A stretch of DNA of 64,000 nt, taken from the NCBI GenBank assembly GCA_910574285.1, contig CAJTAL010000022.1, positions 1-64,000 on the forward strand, given 5' to 3'. The position numbers and the translations under genes are program-made. The notes beneath the pieces were generated by a model. That model ran no database searches. It was not told the DNA's origin and saw nothing but the letters and a program-made list of their open reading frames with translations. This DNA comes from Lachnospiraceae bacterium (GTDB lineage: Bacteria; Bacillota; Clostridia; Lachnospirales; Lachnospiraceae). Shown piece after piece: positions 43,405 through 51,769 of the stretch; within the stretch, counting starts at the first letter, position 1, and every line of letters begins with the position of its first letter.

Positions 43405-44557
43405 AAAGCCAATTTTCGCTTTAAATCTTGCTACTTTGGTGATTGCGTTAGGATATAGCTTAGTTCTTCCGGTCATGCCATTTTACATGGAAAATCTAGG
43501 TGCTGGCGGTCGTGAGCTTGGATGGCTCACTGCCGTATATGCTCTGGCACAAACAGTATGCGCACCTTTTTGGGGTGCACTGTCCGACCGAATTGGTAGA
43601 AAGCCGATTATCAGCATTGGTATTATAGGATATTCCATCAGTTTGTTCCTGTTCGGTTTGGCTTCATCCTTTTGGACACTATTTATAGCTCGCAGTTTAT
43701 CGGGTATTTTGTCATCTGCTACGTCCGTTGCATCTTTGGCATATGTTGGAGATTCCAGCTCGGAGGAAGAAAGAAGCAAGAATATGAGTCAACTTGGAGC
43801 TTCAATGAGCATTGGCGTAATGATGGGACCATTATTGGGAGGCATTCTTGCAGGCTATTCGCTTGCGCTCCCATTTTTTACAGGCGCTGGCATTTCATTT
43901 ATTGCCTTTCTACTAATTCTAACACTTTTGCCAGAGTCAATTGAGCGTTCAGGACAGACGGAAAAAAGAAAACCCTTTGATTTTTCAGACCTGAAAAGTA
44001 TAATTTTGGGCTCAGCAGGAATGGTTTTGATACTTATTTTCGTTGTGCATTTCTGTCAAACAGGCTTGCAAGGAATTACGGGGCTGTATGTCGTAGATAA
44101 GTTTGGATTTTCCACTAAGCAAGTTGGTGTTATTTGGATGGCTCTAGCAGGTATTTTGATTGTAGTACAAGGCTTTTTGACTGGTCCTTTAGCAAAAAAA
44201 ATTGGTGAGAAGCGACTAATACTGATAGGTATGTTTTGCAAAGCCTTAGTAGCGTTTGCCATGGTATTGACAACTGGGTTTGTTAGTGTGTTGGTGGTTT
44301 TTGGCTTATTTGCGGTATCTTCTGCTATTACAGTACCCACATTAAACGCAACCCTTTCAAAAACTGACAATCAGCATAAAGGAACACTGATGGGATTTGC
44401 CAGTACCGCCGGAAATCTTAGCAAAGTTATTGCTCCTTTATTAACTGGGTATCTGTATGAAAGCAATATTGAATTACCATATATAACCACAGGAGGGATA
44501 GCCTTAATCGGAGTGGTTATCTGCTATATCTGGATAAAAAATCAAAAGAACAAATGA
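43397..44557 (+). CDS. MFS multidrug/tetracycline-type efflux transporter
   Basis: This 386-residue membrane protein shows about 12 spans and the MFS loop motif GALSDRIGRKPIISIG between spans 2 and 3, with antiporter-type glycines in span 5 (SIGVMMGPLLGGILAG). It is closest in pattern to TetA/NorA-like drug:H+ antiporters. ATG at 43397 overlaps the end of the upstream enzyme gene by eight bases, so translation is coupled. In the operon it would export the same compound that the enzyme modifies. It is AT-rich compared with the backbone. Confidence 0.9.
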   Translation: MNKKPIFALNLATLVIALGYSLVLPVMPFYMENLGAGGRELGWLTAVYALAQTVCAPFWGALSDRIGRKPIISIGIIGYSISLFLFGLASSFWTLFIARSLSGILSSATSVASLAYVGDSSSEEERSKNMSQLGASMSIGVMMGPLLGGILAGYSLALPFFTGAGISFIAFLLILTLLPESIERSGQTEKRKPFDFSDLKSIILGSAGMVLILIFVVHFCQTGLQGITGLYVVDKFGFSTKQVGVIWMALAGILIVVQGFLTGPLAKKIGEKRLILIGMFCKALVAFAMVLTTGFVSVLVVFGLFAVSSAITVPTLNATLSKTDNQHKGTLMGFASTAGNLSKVIAPLLTGYLYESNIELPYITTGGIALIGVVICYIWIKNQKNK

Positions 44558-44766
44558 TGGAAGAGGACGTTTATATGGAGGTTATACACAGTAACTAATC
44601 TGGTATAGAAATTCAATTGAGGCTTTTCTACTTTATTAAAGTCTTGCTACTACTTAAACCTATAATATCCTTAATTTATTATGACAAATTCCAATTCAAC
44701 AGTTTTGATACATAAGGAGGTAACAATACTATGGAATAAAATAAAAAACGAAAGGAGATACGGACT

Positions 44767-46152
44767 ATGAATCTTGAAAAACTTGAATTTGAAAAGCTTA
44801 TAGAGCAAATCTCCACTCTTTACAGAGAGAAGAAATATTCACAGCTTAAAAGCATTTTAGCAGACATTAATCCAACTGATATTGCTGTTCTTTTTGATGA
44901 ATTTCCAAATGAACAGAGGATTTTGCTCTTCCGTCTTCTTCCTAAAGAAGAGGCGGCTGAAACATTCGTTGAGCTTGACGGTGAAACGCAGGAGGCTCTC
45001 ATCCATGCTTTTTCAGATACAGAGCTTCGTGAGGTTATTGACGAGCTTTACCTTGATGATACAGTTGATATTATTGAGGAAATGCCTGCAACAATTGTAA
45101 AAAGAATACTCAGAAATACTGATGCACAGACACGAAAATCAATTAACACTCTTTTAAAGTATCCTGAGGACAGCGCAGGCTCAATTATGACCCCTGAGTT
45201 TGTTGATCTGAAAAAGGATAACACTGTTGAGGATGCCTTTAAAAGAATAAGACGTACAGGTGTTGATAAGGAAACAATTTATACTTGTTACGTTACTGAC
45301 AGCTCAAGGCATCTTATTGGTGTAACTACAGTAAAGGAACTTTTGTTACACGATTATGACGATAAGATTGAAGAGTTTATGGAAACAAATATAATTTTTG
45401 TAAACACGCATGATGATAAAGAAATAGCGGCAAATTTCCTTGATAAGTATAACTTCCTTGCTCTTCCTGTTGTGGATATGGAAAACAGGCTTGTGGGTAT
45501 CATTACAGTCGATGATGCTATTGACGTATTGCAGGAAGAGAATACTGAGGATATCCAGAAGATGCACGCTATTCTGCCTAACGAGAAACCTTATCTCAAA
45601 ACAGGCATTTTTGAAACATGGAAATCCAGAATTACGTGGCTTTTGTTTCTTATGATAAGTGCAACATTTACGAGTATGATTTTAAATGCTTTTGAGGACA
45701 AGCTTTCGGCACTGATTGTACTGACCTCGTTTGTACCTATGCTTACGGGAACAAGCGGTAATTCGGGAGGTCAGGCGAGTGCCGTTATTATCCGTGCTCT
45801 TTCACTTAAAGAAATAAATTTTAAAGATATTTTTAAAGTGATATGGAAGGAATTCAGAGTAGGTGTTCTGTGCGGAATTACACTTGCCACTGTCAATTTT
45901 GTTAAAATATGGTTTGTTGACAGAACATTGCTTGGTATGAGTGCTATTACTATTCAGGTTGATCTTGTAATCAGTCTGACACTTATAATCGAAATTATAT
46001 TTGCCAAAATGGTTGGATGCGTATTTCCTATTCTTGCAGAAAAAATGGAGCTTGACCCGGCTGTAATATCATCTCCGTTTATTACGACGGTTATGGATGC
46101 GCTTTCACTTTTAATTTATTTCTGGCTGGCGACAATGATACTTCATATATAA
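44767..46152 (+). CDS. mgtE: Magnesium transporter MgtE
   Basis: This 461-residue protein has the complete MgtE layout: an acidic helical N domain (about 1-130), a CBS pair (about 140-260; GSIMTPEFVDLKKD and LPVVDMENRLVGIITVDDAIDVL) and five membrane spans (about 290-460). The pore motif is MLTGTSGNSGGQASAVIIRALS. The N and CBS domains close the channel when cytosolic magnesium is high. AAAGGAG precedes the ATG. No magnesium riboswitch is seen in the 209-bp leader. Codon use is more AT-rich than the backbone, suggesting transfer. A terminator follows at once. Confidence 0.95.
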   Translation: MNLEKLEFEKLIEQISTLYREKKYSQLKSILADINPTDIAVLFDEFPNEQRILLFRLLPKEEAAETFVELDGETQEALIHAFSDTELREVIDELYLDDTVDIIEEMPATIVKRILRNTDAQTRKSINTLLKYPEDSAGSIMTPEFVDLKKDNTVEDAFKRIRRTGVDKETIYTCYVTDSSRHLIGVTTVKELLLHDYDDKIEEFMETNIIFVNTHDDKEIAANFLDKYNFLALPVVDMENRLVGIITVDDAIDVLQEENTEDIQKMHAILPNEKPYLKTGIFETWKSRITWLLFLMISATFTSMILNAFEDKLSALIVLTSFVPMLTGTSGNSGGQASAVIIRALSLKEINFKDIFKVIWKEFRVGVLCGITLATVNFVKIWFVDRTLLGMSAITIQVDLVISLTLIIEIIFAKMVGCVFPILAEKMELDPAVISSPFITTVMDALSLLIYFWLATMILHI

Positions 46153-46181
46153 AAAAGCAGTTTTTCAAACCTGTTTTTTTA
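46152..46181 (+). terminator. Terminator after mgtE
   Basis: AAAAAAGCAG and CCTGTTTTTTT arms form a short imperfect hairpin (inner TTT/AAA) ending in a T-run, starting at the mgtE stop codon. Confidence 0.7.
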
Positions 46182-46186
46182 TAGTG

Positions 46187-46380
46187 GTGCGCCTGGCGGC
46201 GCACGTTTCTAACCAATGAAAGTCTGGAATCCGCCCGGTAGTGGGAAGGATATAGCCGAAGGCAAGGGTGTCCATCGTGAAGTTGAATCTGAAGGAAGCC
46301 GGATTTCGGGGAAAGTACTAACCCAGAGAGCAAACCTCTGGTCTGACGAACAGAAATCACATAGAAAGAATTTCAGTTCA
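46187..46380 (+). ncRNA. Group II intron 5' fragment (remnant)
   Basis: The segment starts GTGCGCC, the usual 5' end of a group II intron, and continues with domain I-like blocks including CCAATGAAAGTCTGG, GAAGGCAAGGGTGTCC, GAATCTGAAGGAAGCCGG and ACAGAAATCACATAGAAAG. No reverse transcriptase gene and no domain V/VI follow; the match ends near 46380. It is inserted just after the mgtE terminator, the kind of site bacterial introns often use. It is probably a dead remnant. Confidence 0.65.
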
Positions 46381-46400
46381 TGTGTGGAAACTATATCATG

Positions 46401-46429
46401 TTGACTATATCAAAGCGTTGCGGCAATAT
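46401..46429 (+). promoter_or_regulatory. Promoter-like repeat, copy C
   Basis: TTGACT (46401-46406), 17 bp, CAATAT (46424-46429), with the same spacing as copies A and B and a shared TGCGGCAATAT-like end, but more diverged outside. It lies 75 bp before the second DUF3788 gene. Confidence 0.5.
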
Positions 46430-46503
46430 GGTTGATGAGCAAATGAGGAATGGCGCAATCTTTGAAAACAGGATCGATAGTGGTGTTTTGAGGAGGCTAA
46501 GTT

Positions 46504-46917
46504 ATGATCAACATAATACCAGATGAGAATGATATGATTGCCTTGATTGGACAATCTTTATATGACGTATGGCAGAGGCTATGCGCTGCGATTGACGAGA
46601 AATACGATATGGATCGCATATGGAACAGCGGTGGCAAGTCCTGGAACTATGAATACAAATATCGCAGAGGCGGAAAAACACTTTGCGCCCTATATGCAAG
46701 GGAAAACTGTATGGGCTTTATGGTAATCTTAGGCAAAGATGAACGAGCCAAATTTGAAGCGATAAGGGATACTCTTTCTAATGCTGTTTGTAAGCAGTAT
46801 GATGAGGCGAAAACCTATCATGGCGGGAAATGGGTTATGTTTGAACCGACTAATACGGCTGATTTTGATGATTACATGAAATTGTTGGCTATCAAAAGAA
46901 AACCGAACCGAAAATGA
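46504..46917 (+). CDS. DUF3788 family protein, second copy
   Basis: This 137-residue protein shares the DUF3788 pattern with 39451-39879: WQRLCAAIDEKYDMDR, GKSWNYEYKYRRGGKTLCALYARENCMGFMVILG and KWVMFEPTN. Function is unknown. GAGGAGGCTAAG precedes the ATG. The sequence is diverged from the first copy, so it is a paralogue or separate acquisition rather than a recent duplication. It stands between the intron remnant and the VOC gene. Confidence 0.78.
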   Translation: MINIIPDENDMIALIGQSLYDVWQRLCAAIDEKYDMDRIWNSGGKSWNYEYKYRRGGKTLCALYARENCMGFMVILGKDERAKFEAIRDTLSNAVCKQYDEAKTYHGGKWVMFEPTNTADFDDYMKLLAIKRKPNRK

Positions 46918-46973
46918 CAAATTTCCGTTTTGTTGAGCCACGAAAATATATCTATAAGTGAGGAATTATCATT

Positions 46974-47438
46974 ATGAAATATACATGTACTGTGATTTCG
47001 GTGGTGGACATCAGTGCCGCAAGAAATTTTTATGAGGATTTGTTTGGATTAGAGGTGTTCCAGGATTATGGCAGAAACATTGCTTTTACCTGCGGCCTGG
47101 CATTGCAGCAGGATTTTGACTGGCTTGTAGATCTGCCAAAAGAAAAGATATTAAAGAAATCCAACAATGCGGAAATCGTCTTTGAGGAACAGGACTTTGA
47201 CGGTTTTTTGAACAAGTTGAAAGAATACCCGGATATTGAATATCTGGGAGAAGTGATCGATCATAGCTGGGGTCAGCGGGTGATTCGCTTTTACGATTTG
47301 GACGGACATATCATTGAGGTTGGCGAGGATATGAAAATGGTTATAAAGCGTTTTCTTGCTACCGGTATGACAATGGAAGAAGTTTCTGTGAAAATGGACG
47401 CTTCCGAGGAGGATTTGACAAAACTTCTGAATAGTTAA
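46974..47438 (+). CDS. VOC (glyoxalase/bleomycin-resistance) family protein
   Basis: This 154-residue protein has the paired beta-alpha-beta-beta-beta units of VOC proteins: VISVVDISAARNFYEDLFGLEVFQDYG, the central IVFEEQDFDGFLNKL and the metal-ligand strand GQRVIRFYDLDGHIIEVGE. Members either bind drugs or act as metal-dependent lyases and dioxygenases. A helical C-terminal addition (about 117-154; MTMEEVSVKMDASEEDLTKL) is unusual and looks like a small helix-turn-helix. AGGAATTATC gives a weak ribosome site. Confidence 0.85.
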   Translation: MKYTCTVISVVDISAARNFYEDLFGLEVFQDYGRNIAFTCGLALQQDFDWLVDLPKEKILKKSNNAEIVFEEQDFDGFLNKLKEYPDIEYLGEVIDHSWGQRVIRFYDLDGHIIEVGEDMKMVIKRFLATGMTMEEVSVKMDASEEDLTKLLNS

Positions 47439-47489
47439 TGTACTGTGGACGGATAAACTAACCGGAATTTTATAGAAAGGAGCGATAAA

Positions 47490-47983
47490 ATGCAATCAAA
47501 AAAATAACCAAAGGATTACTTATTGTATATCTGTTAGCATTAACATGGATTATAATATTTAAACTACAATTTTCTTTTAAAGATATAGATCACTTGAGAA
47601 GTGTGAATCTAATTCCTTTCCGAGGTTCTGTTATCGTCAACGGAACAATAAGTTTTGGTGAGATATATAATAATGTTTTTGCTTTTATTCCTTTCGGAAT
47701 TTTGTTATGTGCATTGCAACAAGAGAAGCCTTTCCTTAAAAAGTTTATTCCAATATTTCTGACAAGTTTGTTTTTTGAAACCGTACAATTTGTTTTTGCT
47801 ATTGGGGCAAGTGATATTACTGACCTTTTAGCAAACACTTTGGGCGGAGTAATAGGCATGGGAGTCTTCTTCATTCTATCGAAAATATTTAAGGCAAAAG
47901 TAAATAAAGTTGTAAACATTTTTTCTTTAATAGGGGCTATCATTTTAGTGATGTTTATATGGCTTCTGCTTTTGTCAAATTGA
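47490..47983 (+). pseudogene. VanZ family protein gene, frameshifted near its start
   Basis: The ATG at 47490 has AAAGGAGCG upstream but its frame stops after five codons (MQSKK). A second frame gives a continuous VanZ-like membrane protein to 47983 (LIPFRGSVIVNG, YNNVFAFIPFGILL, FFETVQFVF, TDLLANTLGGVIGMG). The two frames join if the A-run at 47498-47504 had eight rather than seven A. The cause may be a one-base deletion, slippage at a homopolymer, or a read error. An internal TTG start at 47594 would lack the first membrane span. Confidence 0.8.
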
Positions 47984-48013
47984 AAAACGATTCGGAGTTG
48001 TGGAGGTATAATA

Positions 48014-48403
48014 ATGGAATACAAAGTGGGTGATAAAAAACTTAATGCTTCAACTTTTCTCTCCTTTGTTAATCAAGTATGGCAAGGCGATTATGACATC
48101 GAAAGAACAAAGGAGGCATTATCTAAAACGCTGAATATAACCGCCTATGATGACAAAGTGCTGATAGGGTGTTTGCGTATTCTTTCAGATGGTTATTATT
48201 TTGGAACAATTACAGAGTTGCTTGTTCTTCCAGAATATCAAAAACAAGGAGTAGGAAGTAGACTTCTTCAACTTGCAAAGGATAATGATAATACGCCTAC
48301 TATGTTATATTTTGGTTCACAACCGGGAGTAGAGGGATTTTATGAAAAGAATGGCTGTCAGAAGGGTCTGCAATCCTACACAATAGAAAAGAAAAGACAA
48401 TAG
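48014..48403 (+). CDS. GNAT family N-acetyltransferase
   Basis: This 129-residue protein carries the GNAT acetyl-CoA motif A as ITELLVLPEYQKQGVGSRLLQLA and a C-terminal PGVEGFYEKNGCQK block. The N-terminal part is short, as in single-domain small-molecule acetyltransferases. Its acceptor is unknown. TGGAGGTAT precedes the ATG. It follows the broken VanZ gene in the same direction. Confidence 0.88.
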   Translation: MEYKVGDKKLNASTFLSFVNQVWQGDYDIERTKEALSKTLNITAYDDKVLIGCLRILSDGYYFGTITELLVLPEYQKQGVGSRLLQLAKDNDNTPTMLYFGSQPGVEGFYEKNGCQKGLQSYTIEKKRQ

Positions 48404-48469
48404 CTAAATTCCAGCTTGTCGAGACTTTGAACAGATCCGAAAAATATAATTTGAAGAGAGAAAGATTTA

Positions 48470-48886
48470 ATGAAAGAATTTAGTCAAGAAGCAGAACTGG
48501 TCATGATTGAGCGTTTCGGGAAAGATACGATTATATCATTAGCAACAATAGAAAATGCAACGCCTTATGTGCGATATGTAAATGCCTATTACGAAGATGG
48601 TGCATTTTATATCATTACTCATGCCCTCTCAAATAAAATAAAACATATAAAAGATAACCATGTTGTTGCAATCGCCGGCGAGTGGTTTACAGCACATGGG
48701 AATGGCGTCAGTTTGGGTTATTTTGGGAAAAAAGAAAACTGTGTGATTGCTGAAAAGCTGAAAAAAGTCTTTGCTGAATGGATTGATAACGGTCATACCG
48801 ATTTTAACGATGAAAACACTATCATTCTGCGTGTGGAATTAACAGATGGCCTGTTGCTCTCGCATGGTACAAGATATGAGTTTTAA
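48470..48886 (+). CDS. Pyridoxamine 5'-phosphate oxidase-like flavin-binding protein
   Basis: This 138-residue protein shows the split-barrel FMN fold: VMIERFGKDTIISLATIENATPYVRYVNAYYEDGAFYIITH, then SNKIKHIKDNHVVAIAGEWF and a C-terminal strand. Proteins of this type may be flavin- or F420-using reductases, including NimA-like nitroreductases, or of unknown role. The ribosome site (GAGAGAAAG) is moderate. It appears to be an independent small gene in the accessory region. Confidence 0.8.
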   Translation: MKEFSQEAELVMIERFGKDTIISLATIENATPYVRYVNAYYEDGAFYIITHALSNKIKHIKDNHVVAIAGEWFTAHGNGVSLGYFGKKENCVIAEKLKKVFAEWIDNGHTDFNDENTIILRVELTDGLLLSHGTRYEF

Positions 48887-48970
48887 GTTTTCAAATTTTC
48901 TACTTTGCTATGTCAAGCATTATCAGAGCTTGTCTTGAATATTTGCAGGCAGGCTGTTTAAGGAGGTTCC

Positions 48971-49522
48971 ATGAAAGGATTTAATCGAGCAAACCAATTA
49001 TTTTCCCTCTGCGGTTTGAATTGCGGGCTTTGCCCCATGTTTTTGAATAAAAACTGTCCTGGTTGCGGCGGCGGTGAAGGGAATCAGTCCTGTAAAATTG
49101 CAAGATGCAGTTTGGAGCATGACGGAGTTGAATACTGTTTTCAATGCAGTGAATACCCCTGTGAGAAATACGATCATATTGATGATTTCGATTCCTTTAT
49201 TACACATCGAAATCGAAGATCCGATATGGAAAAGGCCAAACGCCTTGGAATAGACGCTTATAATGCAGAGCAGGCGGTGAAAGCCAACATTTTGGAGGTT
49301 TTATTATCCAATTATAATGATGGCCGCAAAAAGACACTCTTTTGCGTAGCCGTCAACCTGCTGGAACTGCAAGAACTGCAAACAGTACTTAAAGAAATTT
49401 ACCGTAAACCTGATATGGAAACACTGACGCTCAAAGAAAAAAGCGCTTTTGTTGCTGGATTACTGCAGGATGCAGCGGCAACGAAAAATATTGACTTAAA
49501 GCTACACAAGAAAAAGAGATAA
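48971..49522 (+). CDS. DUF3795 family cysteine-rich protein
   Basis: This 183-residue protein has a cysteine-rich N-terminal half: LCGLNCGLCPMFLNKNCPGCGGG, then CKIARCSLEHDGVEYCFQCSEYPCEKY. About twelve cysteines are arranged like a zinc or Fe-S site. The C-terminal half is helical. This matches DUF3795, whose function is unknown. AGGAGGTTCC precedes the ATG. No partner gene is evident. Confidence 0.82.
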   Translation: MKGFNRANQLFSLCGLNCGLCPMFLNKNCPGCGGGEGNQSCKIARCSLEHDGVEYCFQCSEYPCEKYDHIDDFDSFITHRNRRSDMEKAKRLGIDAYNAEQAVKANILEVLLSNYNDGRKKTLFCVAVNLLELQELQTVLKEIYRKPDMETLTLKEKSAFVAGLLQDAAATKNIDLKLHKKKR

Positions 49523-49594
49523 TGTATTTGAAAAAGCGCCATATCATTATCAGTTAGCCAAAATAAATCTATATTACTTAAAGCGAATTTCTGT

Positions 49595-49622
49595 TTGAAG
49601 TATCAAAAACTATGGATATAAT
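49595..49622 (+). promoter_or_regulatory. Promoter of the MerR-type gene
   Basis: TTGAAG (49595-49600), 16 bp, TATAAT (49617-49622), 20 bp before the start codon. It lacks the long MerR spacer. Confidence 0.6.
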
Positions 49623-49642
49623 GATAGATAGGTGGTGATAAA

Positions 49643-50455
49643 ATGTTTAGAATAGGTGAATTTTCAAAGCTGGCACAGGTATCTATTCGTATGCTTCGCT
49701 ACTATGACGAGGTAGGACTTCTGACACCGGCAGAGGTTGACAAGTGGACGGGACACCGACTGTATTCAGTAAAGCAAATACCGCGTCTAAATAAGATTCT
49801 GTATCTGCGGGACAGTGGACTGAATGTTTCGGAAATTGCGCTTGCCCTGACGATGGACGAGCAATCCCTTCTTGCACAGCTCGATAAAAAGCGCATAGAG
49901 ATAGAAAATGCAATACAGGCCGAACGAGAAAAACTGCGGAAGATTGAACTTACAAAAAGTGAAATACAGGGTGGTAAAGGAGAACTGCACTATAATATAT
50001 CCGTTAAGTCAATCCCGGCGTATCAGGTGCTATCCTTGCGGAAAATTGTACCGAATTACTATTCCGAGGGCGACTTATGGAAAGAACTTTCTACTTTTAC
50101 AGAAGTGCAAAAAATCGAAATAATGGGCAATACACTTTCCATTTATCACGATACAGAATTTCGAGAGACAGATGTTGATATTGAGCTATGCGCTCCGGTA
50201 AAGAAAATGGGAAAGGCAAAAGAGCCATTTTGTTTCCACATGACAGAACCAGTCCCGTATATGGCTTGCACAATGGTCTATGGCGATTTTGCAAATATAA
50301 AAGGCGCCTACCTTGCCTTTGCCGAATGGTTGCAGACAAACAGCGAATACAAAATGTCTAACCCGATGCGTCAGATCGTGCATAGGGGCCCGTGGAATGA
50401 GAATAACCCTGAAAAATATTTGATTGAGCTTCAAATACCGCTGGAACACGCATGA
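49643..50455 (+). CDS. MerR family regulator with GyrI-like effector domain
   Basis: This 270-residue regulator has an N-terminal MerR winged helix (about 1-70; MFRIGEFSKLAQVSIRMLRYYDEVGLL), a coiled-coil dimer helix (about 75-110; LLAQLDKKRIEIENAIQAER) and a GyrI-like drug-binding domain (about 120-270). This is the BmrR/TipA-like architecture for multidrug sensing. AGGTGGTG precedes the ATG. Downstream, a promoter with MerR-type geometry leads into the TrmO-like and GNAT genes, its probable target. Confidence 0.92.
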   Translation: MFRIGEFSKLAQVSIRMLRYYDEVGLLTPAEVDKWTGHRLYSVKQIPRLNKILYLRDSGLNVSEIALALTMDEQSLLAQLDKKRIEIENAIQAEREKLRKIELTKSEIQGGKGELHYNISVKSIPAYQVLSLRKIVPNYYSEGDLWKELSTFTEVQKIEIMGNTLSIYHDTEFRETDVDIELCAPVKKMGKAKEPFCFHMTEPVPYMACTMVYGDFANIKGAYLAFAEWLQTNSEYKMSNPMRQIVHRGPWNENNPEKYLIELQIPLEHA

Positions 50456-50470
50456 TGGTACAGGCTTTGA

Positions 50471-50500
50471 AATGTCCTGCTAAAAATGCAGGGCATTTTT
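50471..50500 (+). terminator. Terminator after the MerR-type gene
   Basis: AATGTCCTGC (50471-50480) and GCAGGGCATT (50488-50497) pair with one G-U, loop of 7, and run into TTTTT. Confidence 0.85.
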
Positions 50501-50511
50501 AATTTTCCCTA

Positions 50512-50542
50512 TTGCACCTCACATGATGTGAGGTCTTATACT
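50512..50542 (+). promoter_or_regulatory. MerR-type promoter: 19-bp spacer with central palindrome
   Basis: TTGCAC (50512-50517) and TATACT (50537-50542) are separated by 19 bp, too long for normal polymerase binding. The spacer holds the perfect palindrome ACCTCACATGATGTGAGGT (50516-50534). MerR-family activators bind such spacers and untwist them. The regulator gene lies just upstream. Confidence 0.85.
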
Positions 50543-50573
50543 GGTTTTACCAACAAAAGCAAGGAGGAAAAAT

Positions 50574-51047
50574 ATGACCTATCAATTAAAAGCCATTGGC
50601 AAAGTAAAAAATGATGAAAACGGCACATTTATTCAGCTAGAGCCGGAGTACATTCCCGGACTGCAGGCCTTAGAGGGCTTCAGCCACATCAATGTCCTTT
50701 GGTGGTTCAGCGATTGCGACAACAACGCAGACCGGAATGAATTACAGACAGAACAGCCCTATAAAGGCGCACCCGAAGTCATGGGTGTATTTGCGACACG
50801 ATCTCCTGCGCGTCCGAACCCTATTGCATTAACAGCGTCCGAAATTATTAACATTGATTTCACCAACGGCATGATTCGTGTTACATTCATTGACGCAAAT
50901 GACAATACGCCCGTACTTGACATCAAGCCGTACACTCCGAGTTTTGACAGAGTTGAAACGCCCGGTGTTCCCGCATGGTGCAGCGAATGGCCGAAAAGCA
51001 CAGAAGCGTCCGGCTATTTTGATTGGGGACAGGTGTTCAAATTTTAA
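50574..51047 (+). CDS. TrmO/TsaA-like tRNA N6-methyltransferase
   Basis: This 157-residue protein has the TsaA/TrmO (formerly YaeB, UPF0066) signature GVFATRSPARPNPIALTAS. It also has the FSHINVLWWFSDCDNN and DIKPYTPSFD segments, within a single beta-barrel SAM-binding domain. E. coli TrmO methylates N6-threonylcarbamoyladenosine in tRNA; this short version lacks the C-terminal domain, and its substrate may differ. AAGGAGGAAA precedes the ATG. It is controlled by the MerR-type promoter and followed 13 bp later by a GNAT gene. Confidence 0.88.
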   Translation: MTYQLKAIGKVKNDENGTFIQLEPEYIPGLQALEGFSHINVLWWFSDCDNNADRNELQTEQPYKGAPEVMGVFATRSPARPNPIALTASEIINIDFTNGMIRVTFIDANDNTPVLDIKPYTPSFDRVETPGVPAWCSEWPKSTEASGYFDWGQVFKF

Positions 51048-51060
51048 GAGGGGGTGGCTT

Positions 51061-51636
51061 ATGAAATTACAGGATTATGCGCAGAATAAGCCTGTTCTTG
51101 AAACGGAACAACTTATCCTGCGCCCTCTGCGAAAAGAAGATGTTTCAGATTTGAAAGAATGGTTGGGTGACAGTTCCATTTATCAGTATTGGGGAAAACG
51201 CCCGGGGAAAAGTGACTTAAACCCAGAATTGCTTTTTCAAAAGCCGGAGAAACCCACAAAAAGTTTTCATTGGGGTATTGTTCACAAACAAGATTATAAA
51301 GTCATCGGGGATATGTGGGTGTATCTCATTGAAAATGACCGCATGGCAAAAGTAGCATTTCGTCTTTCTCCTGCCTATCAAGGCAACCGACTTATGACAG
51401 AAGCACTGGCGAGAGTAGCTATCTTCTGCTTTGAAGAAACAGAATTGCAGCGTCTTTGGGCTGATGTTCATGTACAAAATATTGCATCGTATAAAACTTT
51501 GGAAAAAGCAGGCTTCAAGCGTGAGGGACTTATCCGTGAGGGTAAAATGGTAAACACATACTGCGATTACTATTTGTACGGTATGACTAAAGCTGATTAT
51601 ATTGAAATCACCGATAAGGGGGCTACCCCCTTATGA
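51061..51636 (+). CDS. GNAT family acetyltransferase (RimJ/RimL type)
   Basis: This 191-residue protein starts at ATG 51061 with GAGGGGGTGG upstream. ETEQLILRPLRKEDVSDLKEWLGDSSIYQYWG is the RimJ/RimL-like N-terminus. AKVAFRLSPAYQGNRLMTEAL is the acetyl-CoA loop and ADVHVQNIASYKTLEKAGFKREG the C-terminal motif. Such enzymes acetylate protein N-termini or drugs. It is the second gene of the MerR-controlled pair and could modify the inducing compound; this is inference. Confidence 0.88.
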   Translation: MKLQDYAQNKPVLETEQLILRPLRKEDVSDLKEWLGDSSIYQYWGKRPGKSDLNPELLFQKPEKPTKSFHWGIVHKQDYKVIGDMWVYLIENDRMAKVAFRLSPAYQGNRLMTEALARVAIFCFEETELQRLWADVHVQNIASYKTLEKAGFKREGLIREGKMVNTYCDYYLYGMTKADYIEITDKGATPL

Positions 51637-51769
51637 GCACTGTGAACGCTTTTTCCGAAAGAACTAAATCCATATAGCCCCAATCTGCTGAACGACGGCA
51701 AAAGAAAAATCATACGCTTGATGAGCGTCGGTTTATATCGGACAAGTCCTAAATTGGCAAGGAGAAAAA

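Noticed and set aside
44558-44766. Magnesium (M-box) riboswitch upstream of mgtE
   Set aside because: None of the conserved M-box blocks could be found in the AT-rich leader.
50878-51060. N-terminal extension of the GNAT gene
   Set aside because: It overlaps the TrmO-like gene out of frame; the ATG at 51061 has its own ribosome site and matches the family start.
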